Origin: Parafrankia irregularis
GTDB lineage: Bacteria > Actinomycetota > Actinomycetes > Frankiales > Frankiaceae
Assembly (NCBI RefSeq): GCF_001536285.1
Contig: NZ_FAOZ01000032.1
Span: 42,159 to 106,158, forward strand
DNA: 64,000 nt
Direction of reading: 5' to 3'
Part shown: positions 8,115 to 15,118 of the stretch, one piece after another
Layout of the letters: each line of letters begins with the position of its first letter
How positions within the stretch are numbered: the first letter of the stretch is position 1
Made by a program: the position numbers and the translations under genes
Notes under the pieces: generated by a model
Seen by the model: only the letters and a program-made list of their open reading frames with translations
The model's database searches: none
Told to the model about the DNA's origin: nothing

Positions 8115-9194
8115 TTACCAGGCGGGGAAGTCGCGCTTGCGGATCAGGCAGTGCACGCCCTTCACGTCGTCGACCACCTGGCTCACCATGAAGTCGGCGG
8201 CGGCGGAAAGATAGCTGTAGGCGACCATCACCGGCACGTCCCGAACCTGGCTGAGCACCCGCAGCGCCTCCCGAACCGCCAGCCGCATTGCCTCGTCCAG
8301 GTCGGTGTGCAGGCCGACGGCGATCCAGTGCTCGGGCGTCTCACCGAACGGCCCGCTCACCCCCGCGCCGAACGGTGCCGCCTCGTCACCGGTCAGCACG
8401 GTGAGGCGCACGGTGGTCCGCAGCGATGCCTCCAGGGCCGTCAGGGAGACCTCCCCGTGCCCCTGGGCGAAATGCGGATCCCCGGTGTAGAAGCCCGCGC
8501 CCGGGACCTGGACCGGCAGGTAAAGGGCTGTTCCGGTGACGAGGTCGCGAACATCGAGGTTGCCGCCGAACGGGCCGGGCGGAACCGTGTTGAGCGCCTT
8601 CTCCCCCACCGGGGTGACGCCGGTGAGGCCCATGAACGGCGCGATGGGGAAGGAGATCTGCCGCCCCGCGCCGTACCGCATCACCGCCCGGCCGGCCGCC
8701 ACGTCCACATCGCAGAACTGGCTGTAGCGGTCGGTGAGGACGCCGTCGTCGTCGATGGGCAGCTCACCGGGCAGCGCGCCCCGGCCGTGCCGGCTGGAGA
8801 CGAGCCCGTAGGGAACCCGCGGGATCAGCTGCAGGTACTCGACCTTGAGGACGTCGCCGGGCCGTGCTCCCTCGATGTGAACCGGCCCGGTCACCACGTG
8901 CGGGCCGTCCAGACCGCGGTAGTGCTCGACCTCCCTGGCGATGTCGATCGCGTCCTGGAGCACGGCGTCGCCGGCCACATCATGACCCGCCCAGAAGGCC
9001 TTCGGGTCCCGGCCCTGATCCTCCATCAGACCCTCATGGGACACGGTGTCGACGGTGATCGTGGCACCGGAGGCCATCTGCAGCACCGGCTCGGTCGCCG
9101 CGGTGGGCAGGCGGCCCCAGGTGACCGTCTTCGGCGACGAAGGCAGGTAGTGCTGCCCCGGCCACTCCCCGGTCCCACACTGCAGTACGGACAT
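8115..9194 (-). CDS. fmdA: Acetamidase/formamidase family protein
   Basis: A 359-aa FmdA/AmdA family hydrolase, predicted to release ammonia from formamide, acetamide or a related short amide. The ATG at 9194 follows AGGGAG; an upstream in-frame start is unsupported. Family features include 'GPVHIEGARPGDVLKVEYL', 'PIAPFMGLTGVTP', 'PPGPFGGNLDVRDLVTGTAL', 'LPVQVPGAGFYTGDPHFAQG', 'GHGEVSLTALE' and the C-terminal 'AYSYLSAAADFMVSQVVD'. Conserved Asp/His residues in 'GDPHFAQGHGE' match the metal-site region. It stands alone with no transporter or regulator alongside, so the substrate is open. Confidence 0.87.
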   Translation of the reverse strand: MSVLQCGTGEWPGQHYLPSSPKTVTWGRLPTAATEPVLQMASGATITVDTVSHEGLMEDQGRDPKAFWAGHDVAGDAVLQDAIDIAREVEHYRGLDGPHVVTGPVHIEGARPGDVLKVEYLQLIPRVPYGLVSSRHGRGALPGELPIDDDGVLTDRYSQFCDVDVAAGRAVMRYGAGRQISFPIAPFMGLTGVTPVGEKALNTVPPGPFGGNLDVRDLVTGTALYLPVQVPGAGFYTGDPHFAQGHGEVSLTALEASLRTTVRLTVLTGDEAAPFGAGVSGPFGETPEHWIAVGLHTDLDEAMRLAVREALRVLSQVRDVPVMVAYSYLSAAADFMVSQVVDDVKGVHCLIRKRDFPAW

Positions 9195-9309
9195 GATGAC
9201 GCGCTCCCTAGTAGCTCGTCCGGGCTCGGAGCACAGGCTTACCGACCACGGTCGATCCACCCAATCCCACCAGGAAACCGCACGTCACGTCCCATATGAG
9301 CGCCCCGTC

Positions 9310-10101
9310 TCACACCTTGGAGGGCACGGCCCCGGCGCTCGAACCACTCGGCCCGAAACGTTCGGTTCGGATCCGTTCGGATGCGTGGCCGATCTCGACC
9401 AGTGCGTCAGCGACCGCCTCGACGAAGCCGGTCGGGCCGCACACATAGCAGGTCGGCTCGAACTCCGGTGGCCAGCCGGCCGCCGCCAGATCCTCGACGC
9501 GCAGGCGGCGCGGCGGCGACGTCCAGTGCTCGGGGACAGCCCTGGTGTAGGCGATGGTCACGTCCAGCCCGGGATCACGGCTCGCCCCCGCGCGCAACTC
9601 GGCAGCGTAGTAGAGATCGCTCGGTGTGCGGACGGAGCAGACCAGGCGGAACGGGCTCCTGCTGCCGGCGGCGCGGCGCGCCCGCACCATGGCCATCAGC
9701 GGCACCAGGCCTGAGCCGCCCGCCACCAGCAGCACCGGCGCGGTGTCGGTGGGCCGCCAGACGAACCAGCCACCGATCGGCCCACGCAGCTCCACCGGGT
9801 CACCGATGGAGTAGGTCTCCGTCAGGTACGGGGAGACCTCGCCACCCGGTACCCGCTGCACCGTCAGCTCCAGGCGATCACCGTCAGCCGGTGCGGCCAG
9901 CGAGTAGCTGCGACGGGTGCTGTAGCCGTCGGCGGCGGTGAGGCGCAGATCCACCCGTTGGCCCGCGAGATGCCCCGGCCACCCGGGCACCTCCAGCACG
10001 AGGGTGCGGGCGGTGTCGGTCTCCGCCCGGACGGCCACGAGGCGGGCGACCCGCCAGGCGAGGCGCTCGCTCAGTCGCCCTGGTAGCGCTGCTCCAGCCA
10101 C
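9310..10101 (-). CDS. FAD/NAD(P)-binding ferredoxin-reductase-type oxidoreductase
   Basis: A 263-aa single-chain flavin reductase without an iron-sulfur domain. It has the FAD-binding RRSYSLA motif (about residues 63-69), the pyrophosphate-binding 'VAGGSGLVPLMAM' (about 126-138) and the C-terminal 'CYVCGPTGFVEAVADAL'. It starts at a GTG preceded by GAGGTG and overlaps the upstream molybdopterin oxidoreductase gene by 31 bases, so the two are probably translationally coupled. It likely passes electrons from NAD(P)H to or from the molybdoenzyme, like MsrP/MsrQ-type or nitrate-reductase-type partners, though here the partner is a soluble flavoprotein. The terminal substrate is unknown. Confidence 0.88.
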   Translation of the reverse strand: MAGAALPGRLSERLAWRVARLVAVRAETDTARTLVLEVPGWPGHLAGQRVDLRLTAADGYSTRRSYSLAAPADGDRLELTVQRVPGGEVSPYLTETYSIGDPVELRGPIGGWFVWRPTDTAPVLLVAGGSGLVPLMAMVRARRAAGSRSPFRLVCSVRTPSDLYYAAELRAGASRDPGLDVTIAYTRAVPEHWTSPPRRLRVEDLAAAGWPPEFEPTCYVCGPTGFVEAVADALVEIGHASERIRTERFGPSGSSAGAVPSKV

Positions 10102-10661
10102 GGATCACCTCGATCATGGTATCCGGCGAGCTCCCAGAAGCCCTGCTCGTCCCGATCCAGCAGGCGGATGCCGCGCACCCACTTCGCCGATTTCCAGAAG
10201 TACAGGTGTGGCACGAGCAGTCGCGCCGGGCCGCCGTGCTCGGGTGCCAGCGGGGCGCCGTCGTAGCGGTGCACCACCCAGGCCTGCCCGTCGAGGAGAT
10301 CGGCGAGCGGAAGGTTGGTGGTGTACCCACCGTACGAGTGCACCAGCGCGTACTCCGCGGCCGTCTCCACGCCGCCGAGCAGAGTGTCGAGGCTGACGCC
10401 CTCCCAGGTGGTGCCGAGCTTCGTCCACTGGGTCACACAGTGGATGTCCACCGTCGGCGACTGGCTGGGCAGCCGCAGGAAGGCGGCCCAGTCCCAGCGG
10501 TGCTCGACGCCGGCCTCCGTCGTGATGGTGAACTCCCAGTGAGCCTGCTCGACCCGGGGGGTGGGCCCGGCGGACAGCACGGGAAAGTCCTCGGCAATGT
10601 ACTGGCCGGGAGGCAGCACCGCCCCGGCGGAGCGAGGTCGGCCCTGAAAGCCCGGAGACAC
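10071..10661 (-). CDS. Molybdopterin-dependent oxidoreductase (sulfite oxidase/YedY fold)
   Basis: A 196-aa compact protein of the oxidoreductase molybdopterin-binding family. The GTG at 10661 is preceded by GAGGTGGG; an upstream start at 10736 lacks a site. The molybdenum-ligating cysteine lies in 'VDIHCVTQWTKLGTTWEGV' (about Cys75). Other family segments are 'VHSYGGYTTNLPLADLLDG', 'PLAPEHGGPARLLVPHLYFW' and 'KSAKWVRGIRLLDRDEQGFWE'. There is no Tat signal, so it is predicted to act in the cytoplasm, unlike exported MsrP. It is the first gene of a two-gene unit with the overlapping flavin reductase. Its upstream region carries short tandem repeats and palindromes. Confidence 0.88.
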   Translation of the reverse strand: MSPGFQGRPRSAGAVLPPGQYIAEDFPVLSAGPTPRVEQAHWEFTITTEAGVEHRWDWAAFLRLPSQSPTVDIHCVTQWTKLGTTWEGVSLDTLLGGVETAAEYALVHSYGGYTTNLPLADLLDGQAWVVHRYDGAPLAPEHGGPARLLVPHLYFWKSAKWVRGIRLLDRDEQGFWELAGYHDRGDPWLEQRYQGD

Positions 10662-10749
10662 GATTCCCACCTCAGGACTCCTATCACGCAACCCGCACCC
10701 GAGCTCGGGCCACTGTGGCGTTGTCACGCGGGCCACCGCGACACTCAGA

Positions 10750-10830
10750 CCACTGTGCCGCTCAGGCCACTGTGCTGTTCAACCCACTGTGCCGTTCAGG
10801 CCACTGTGCCGCTCAGCCACTGTGACGTTG
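10750..10830. repeat. 17-bp degenerate tandem repeat, about five copies
   Basis: Units like CCACTGTGCCGCTCAGG begin at 10750, 10767, 10784, 10801 and 10817, with one more diverged copy near 10709. They lie 90-170 bases upstream of the molybdopterin oxidoreductase start. They may be operator sites or a decaying minisatellite. Confidence 0.8.
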
Positions 10831-11050
10831 TCGCCAGCCTTGCCGGCCCTCTGATGAGGTTGGCGCCCTCTGATCCGACCGGGCCGCGGCGCGGGGCGTG
10901 TCGGCTGCCGGTCACCGCTCGCGAGCCGGTTACTGATCGGGATGAGACCCGTCGCGTCGCCCGGGGTCGGGGGGTCCCCGGGCGACGTCTCGATCTTTTC
11001 ATCACCGAGGGCGCATCGGCAATGACGGACAGGTGCGATCCCACTACCTT

Positions 11051-11078
11051 AGGACGTTAGTCCCAGGACGAAGGTCCC
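11051..11078. promoter_or_regulatory. Two tandem 14-bp palindromes resembling DosR/DevR boxes
   Basis: AGGACGTTAGTCCC (11051-11064) is followed directly by AGGACGAAGGTCCC (11065-11078). Both fit GGAC-N4-GTCC, close to the GGGAC...GTCCC core bound by DosR/DevR response regulators. More inverted repeats follow (GAAGGTC 11070-11076 with GACCTTC 11084-11090, and a GTAGG/CCTAC dyad at 11092-11102). The target gene is unclear: the nearest downstream start is at 10661 on the minus strand. Confidence 0.45.
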
Positions 11079-11146
11079 CGGTCGACCTTCTGTAGGTCCT
11101 ACGAAGGCCGCCGTTTGATTCTGATAGTCGATACGCGACGCAGAAA

Positions 11147-12427
11147 TCAGCTCCTGAGCGTCCCACAGCGCGGCGCCGGCCGCAGCACCTCGAACCGAGT
11201 GCCGTCCGAACTCACCCGCATGAAGGTGTAGCAGCGCCCGAGCTCGCCAAACGACGTGGCGAAATCGATCGGTTCGGGCAGCAGGCCATCCGCGGAATAG
11301 TCACGCACAGCACGCAGACCCTCGACGAAGCGCTGCCGGGTCGGGCACGGGCCAGCCGCTGAGAGACCACGGAGAAACATGTCGGCCGTGATCCACCCGG
11401 ACAGCGCCGCCTGCTGGTTCGCCGTCGGCAGGTAAGGCGCGTAGCGGGCCATCGCCTCGAGGAAAGCCCGATGACCGGGCAGCTCCAGCTCGAACGGCTG
11501 GTAATCCACGAAGAGATTGACCCCGGCCAGGATCGTCCCGAAGAGCTTGAGCATGCTCTGGTCGTAGCCGGACGGCGTGAGGATCACCCGCAGCTTCGCC
11601 CCGGCGGCGTGGGCTCCCAGCACGACCTGGCCGAACGCCGCGCCGGTCACCGCGCCCACCAGGGTGTCGGCCCCGCTGTCGCGCACCTGGTCCCCGATCG
11701 CGCGAAGGTTGATGGGGCCGGTCGCGTCGACGGTGCCGACGACCCGCACGCCCGCGATCTCCAGACTCGCTCTCAGCTCCTCGGCGAACTCGCCGGACGC
11801 GGCGGAAAGGCTCGTCACCACGATCAGCGCCGTCCGGCCGCCCTGCTCCGCGACGAAGTCCCCCCAGGTGGAGACGGAGCTACCGTCCGCGATCATGTTC
11901 GAATAGCTGAACATGTTGTCGTAGACGGTCCAGGCCGGGTCGAGCGAGGTCCCCGTGACCGGGACACCCTTGCTGTGCAGGTACTCGGCGGAGCCCGCGG
12001 AAGCCGTGGTCGACTCCATGATCCCGAAGACCTGACGCTGCTCGACGAGCGTCCGGGCGGCCGCGCGGTTCGTGGCAGGCTGTGAACCGTCGTCCTGGCG
12101 CAGGTAGGTGACACGGCGCCCATGGACACCGCCGGCGCTGTTCGCCACGCCGAGACGGGCCTCCACGCCGGCCCGGAACGGAGCGAACAGCGAGGCCGCG
12201 TTGCCGGAGTCGGGATACAGCAGCCCCACCCGCACCTCGTCCGCGGTCACGCCCGGGGTGCCCGGGCAGGCGGCTCCCGTGCCACTCGGCGACGGAGGCT
12301 GCGCGCTGCTCGCGCCGAGAACGCACGATGCGGCGGAGCCGCCCAGGACCGCGGCGAGCAGCGCGGCCAGCACCGCCCGCGCCCCGCGGCCGCGCGCTCG
12401 CAGCACCCGGCCGCGGACTCGCGGCAT
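11147..12427 (-). CDS. ABC-transporter-type solute-binding lipoprotein (branched-chain amino acid type)
   Basis: A 426-aa extracytoplasmic binding protein of the periplasmic-binding-protein type I fold (LivJ/Peripla_BP_6-like). From ATG 12427 it has an Arg-rich start, the hydrophobic 'AVLAALLAAVLGGSAASC' and a weak lipobox (Ala-Ala-Ser-Cys). A GTG at 12550 in frame would add 41 residues and is an alternative start. Core motifs are 'VGLLYPDSGNAASLFAPFRAG', then 'NSAGGVHGRRVTYLRQDDGS', 'VFGIMESTTASAGSAEYL', 'IRDSGADTLV' and 'GWITADMFLRGLSAAG'. No permease or ATPase genes adjoin it, so it is an orphan receptor whose ligand cannot be predicted. Confidence 0.83.
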   Translation of the reverse strand: MPRVRGRVLRARGRGARAVLAALLAAVLGGSAASCVLGASSAQPPSPSGTGAACPGTPGVTADEVRVGLLYPDSGNAASLFAPFRAGVEARLGVANSAGGVHGRRVTYLRQDDGSQPATNRAAARTLVEQRQVFGIMESTTASAGSAEYLHSKGVPVTGTSLDPAWTVYDNMFSYSNMIADGSSVSTWGDFVAEQGGRTALIVVTSLSAASGEFAEELRASLEIAGVRVVGTVDATGPINLRAIGDQVRDSGADTLVGAVTGAAFGQVVLGAHAAGAKLRVILTPSGYDQSMLKLFGTILAGVNLFVDYQPFELELPGHRAFLEAMARYAPYLPTANQQAALSGWITADMFLRGLSAAGPCPTRQRFVEGLRAVRDYSADGLLPEPIDFATSFGELGRCYTFMRVSSDGTRFEVLRPAPRCGTLRS

Positions 12428-12790
12428 CCGGTCACGCGCTCGCGGCGGCGGACCGCATGGTCCGGACCCGGCCGTCACAGCGGCCGAGACTTCGGCACGG
12501 TTCGTCCCAGGTCTGGTACGCACAGCACCACAGTGACCCACCAACGTCACCGCCTTGCGCCAATCCGTGTTATCTGTGAACTTCCACTATCAGGCCATAT
12601 ATGACGCAACCCTTCGGCAAGGCTCCGCGTGGGATGTGTCCGCTCGTAGTCGCCGTCGCGCTACCGCCGATTTCTGTCGCACCCGCGGGGGACGATCTCC
12701 GAGAGCTGATCGACTGGATCTCCCAAGGAGTGATCATGTCGTTTGCGGCAGTCCGCGCCGTCGGCCACGGCAGGTAGGAGGGCAGCGGCG

Positions 12791-15118
12791 ATGAACAGCC
12801 GAACCTCACCGGCGCCCACCGGTGGTCGCGGCGAGGAATCCCGCGGCGTGCCCCTGGCACCACGTCTGATGGCACTGTTGTTGGCCCGCCTCACCGCCAG
12901 TCACAGCGCCCGGCGCGGAGTCCGCTTCTTCGACGACCAGGGCGGCCGGCTGCTCGCCATCGTCGGGCTCGACCTGGTCGGTGCGTTGTCGATGGCCGTC
13001 GCGCCCTTCGTCCTGCGCACCGTCGTCGACGACGGCCTGCTGGAGGACGGCTCCGCGCAGGGCAGGTCGGCACTCGTCGGGCAGGTCGCGTTGCTGCTGC
13101 TTGCCTTTCTCCTCCAGGCCGCCCTGGGCGCGGCCTCGACCCTGGTCGGCGCGGGCGTGGGCGAGCGGGTCTCGATGCGGGCCACCGTCGCTGTTCATGA
13201 CCACCTGCTCCGTCTCCCGTTCTCCTTCTTTCCGGGCCAACGGCACGGTGACGTGCTCACCCTCTTCGGGGCCGACATCGCGGAGGTACGCAGCGCGGTG
13301 TCGCTGTCGGTTCCGCGTGCGATCAGCGCGGCGGTGACCGCGGTGGTCGGGCTGGTCAGCATCGCGGTGCTCGAATGGCGCCTCGCTGTGGTCGCCGTGT
13401 GTCTTTCGCCGTTGGTCTTCGGGCTGATGACGCTCGGCCGGCGGCGAGGTCGCGAACTCACCCGAGAGCACATCAAGCTGCGGTCAGCGCATTTCGCGGT
13501 GATCACCGACACGACGGGGGTGTCGGGGGCACTGCACGTGCGGCTGTTCGGCCGGAGCCTGTACGAGTCCGACCGCCTTGCCGGCATCGCCGCGCAGACC
13601 AGCCAGGTCGCCCTGGAGCGGATCAGGGTGTCCGCCAAGGCACAGCTCATGTCCTCCGGCGGTGCGGCCTCGGCCATCGTCGCGGTCATGAGCGTCGGGA
13701 TCTGGCTCGTCAGCACCGACCGCACGACCGTCGGCACCCTGGTCGCCTTCGCGAGCGCGCTGTTGTTCGCCTACCGCCCGGTCACCGGTCTGGCCGAGAG
13801 CCGTGCCGATCTCATCGAGGCCGGCGTGGCGTTCGACCGGATCTTCGGCCTGCTCGATCTGCGACCTGACCTGCGGAATCTGCCGACCACCACTACCACC
13901 GGCGGCAGCCCGGTCGTCCCTGCCCGTTCCAGGCCGCGCGCCGACCCGGCGGCCCCGGGCAGGCGGGCCGTCGGCCCTCCAGCGGCCGGTTCGGGTTCGG
14001 GTGCGGCTGTGGGTGGCCCCGTGGTTCCGGCCCCGCGAGCCACGACCACGCCGCGGGTGCGAACGCCGCTCGGCGAGCAGCGGGCCGTACCAGGCCGATC
14101 ACCCGTGCCGGGTCCAGGCGCGATGCCGGGTCCAGGCGCGATGGCGGATCCAGTCGCGATGCCGGGTGCGGGAGGCCGGAGCCCGGCACCACGCGATTCC
14201 GATCCCGCCGGCCCGGCCATGCAGGCACCGGAGATCACCGTCGACGGGGTGTGGTTCCGCTATCTCGGTGGCCGTCAGAACGCCTGGTCCGCGGCGGGGC
14301 GAGACGTGCGGCGTCGGTGGTGGTACGTCGAGGATGAGGACGAGGCGGATGCCGAGACAGCGGAGCCGGCCGGCGACGAGGTCCGGTGGGCGCTTCGTGA
14401 TCTGCACCTGACCGCTCGCGCGGGTGAGAAGACGGCGGTTGTCGGAGCGAGCGGTGCCGGCAAGACAACCCTCGGCTACCTGCTGTCCGGAGTGCATCTG
14501 CCCGACCGGGGGCGATTGCTGCGCGACGGTGCCGACTTCGCGGAACTCAGCTGGGGCGAGCTCCGCGCGACCATCGGCGTCGTTCCCCAGGATCCGTATC
14601 TGTTCAACGACACCATCGCCGCGAACGTCCGCTACGGGCAGCTGGGCGCGAGCGACGAGGAGATCACCGCGGCCGTCACCGACGCAGGCCTCGGTCCGCT
14701 GCTGACCCGGCTGCCCAGGGGCATCGCCACGAAGGTCGGGGCTCGGGGCTACCAGCTCTCCGGCGGTGAACGCCAACGGCTGGCCCTCGCCCGTGTGCTC
14801 ATAGCCGACCCACCCGTGCTCATCCTGGACGAGGCGACCTCGCAGCTCGACGCGGCGACCGAGCACACCGTCCAGGAGGCACTGGGCCGGCTGGGGGCCG
14901 GGCGCACCCGCATCGTGATCGCACATCGCCTGTCCACCATCGTCGACGCCGACCGCATCTACGTCATGGGCGACGGCTCGGTGGTCGAGCAGGGCCGCCA
15001 TGTCGATCTCGTTCAGGCTGGCGGTGCCTACGCGCGCCTGTACAACCGTCAGATCCGCGGAGATGCGGACGCGGCCGCCGACGATGTCACCAGAGCAGAT
15101 GAAGCTGGCGTCCCGTGA
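12791..15118 (+). CDS. ABC exporter, fused permease and ATPase
   Basis: A 775-aa half-transporter with an N-terminal six-helix exporter domain (about 40-340) and a C-terminal ATPase. The start at ATG 12791 follows AGGAGGG. ATPase motifs are Walker A GASGAGKTT (about 552-560), Q-loop 'GVVPQDPYLFNDTI', signature 'YQLSGGERQRLALAR' (about 653-667), Walker B 'VLILDEATSQLD' and switch His in 'IAHRLSTI'. Between the membrane domain and ATPase lies an unusual ~110-residue Pro/Gly/Ala-rich linker (about 365-476), then a charged insertion 'VEDEDEADAETAEPAGDEV' early in the ATPase. It most likely works as a homodimer or with another half-transporter elsewhere. The substrate is unknown. The 3' end overlaps convergent helD by 32 bases. 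Confidence 0.9.
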   Translation: MNSRTSPAPTGGRGEESRGVPLAPRLMALLLARLTASHSARRGVRFFDDQGGRLLAIVGLDLVGALSMAVAPFVLRTVVDDGLLEDGSAQGRSALVGQVALLLLAFLLQAALGAASTLVGAGVGERVSMRATVAVHDHLLRLPFSFFPGQRHGDVLTLFGADIAEVRSAVSLSVPRAISAAVTAVVGLVSIAVLEWRLAVVAVCLSPLVFGLMTLGRRRGRELTREHIKLRSAHFAVITDTTGVSGALHVRLFGRSLYESDRLAGIAAQTSQVALERIRVSAKAQLMSSGGAASAIVAVMSVGIWLVSTDRTTVGTLVAFASALLFAYRPVTGLAESRADLIEAGVAFDRIFGLLDLRPDLRNLPTTTTTGGSPVVPARSRPRADPAAPGRRAVGPPAAGSGSGAAVGGPVVPAPRATTTPRVRTPLGEQRAVPGRSPVPGPGAMPGPGAMADPVAMPGAGGRSPAPRDSDPAGPAMQAPEITVDGVWFRYLGGRQNAWSAAGRDVRRRWWYVEDEDEADAETAEPAGDEVRWALRDLHLTARAGEKTAVVGASGAGKTTLGYLLSGVHLPDRGRLLRDGADFAELSWGELRATIGVVPQDPYLFNDTIAANVRYGQLGASDEEITAAVTDAGLGPLLTRLPRGIATKVGARGYQLSGGERQRLALARVLIADPPVLILDEATSQLDAATEHTVQEALGRLGAGRTRIVIAHRLSTIVDADRIYVMGDGSVVEQGRHVDLVQAGGAYARLYNRQIRGDADAAADDVTRADEAGVP

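Larger units (their letters stand above)
10662..11146. other. Repeat- and palindrome-rich intergenic region
   Basis: 485 bases between the molybdopterin gene and the solute-binding protein gene. It contains 17-bp tandem repeats and a cluster of palindromes, listed separately. A minus-strand frame 10796-11044 has irregular codon bias and is not accepted as a gene. Confidence 0.6.

Noticed and set aside
10796..11044. 82-codon minus-strand frame starting just past the DosR-like boxes
   Set aside because: Third-position bias is much weaker than in real genes here, the product is Arg/Ser-rich without a family, and its end is made of the 17-bp repeats.
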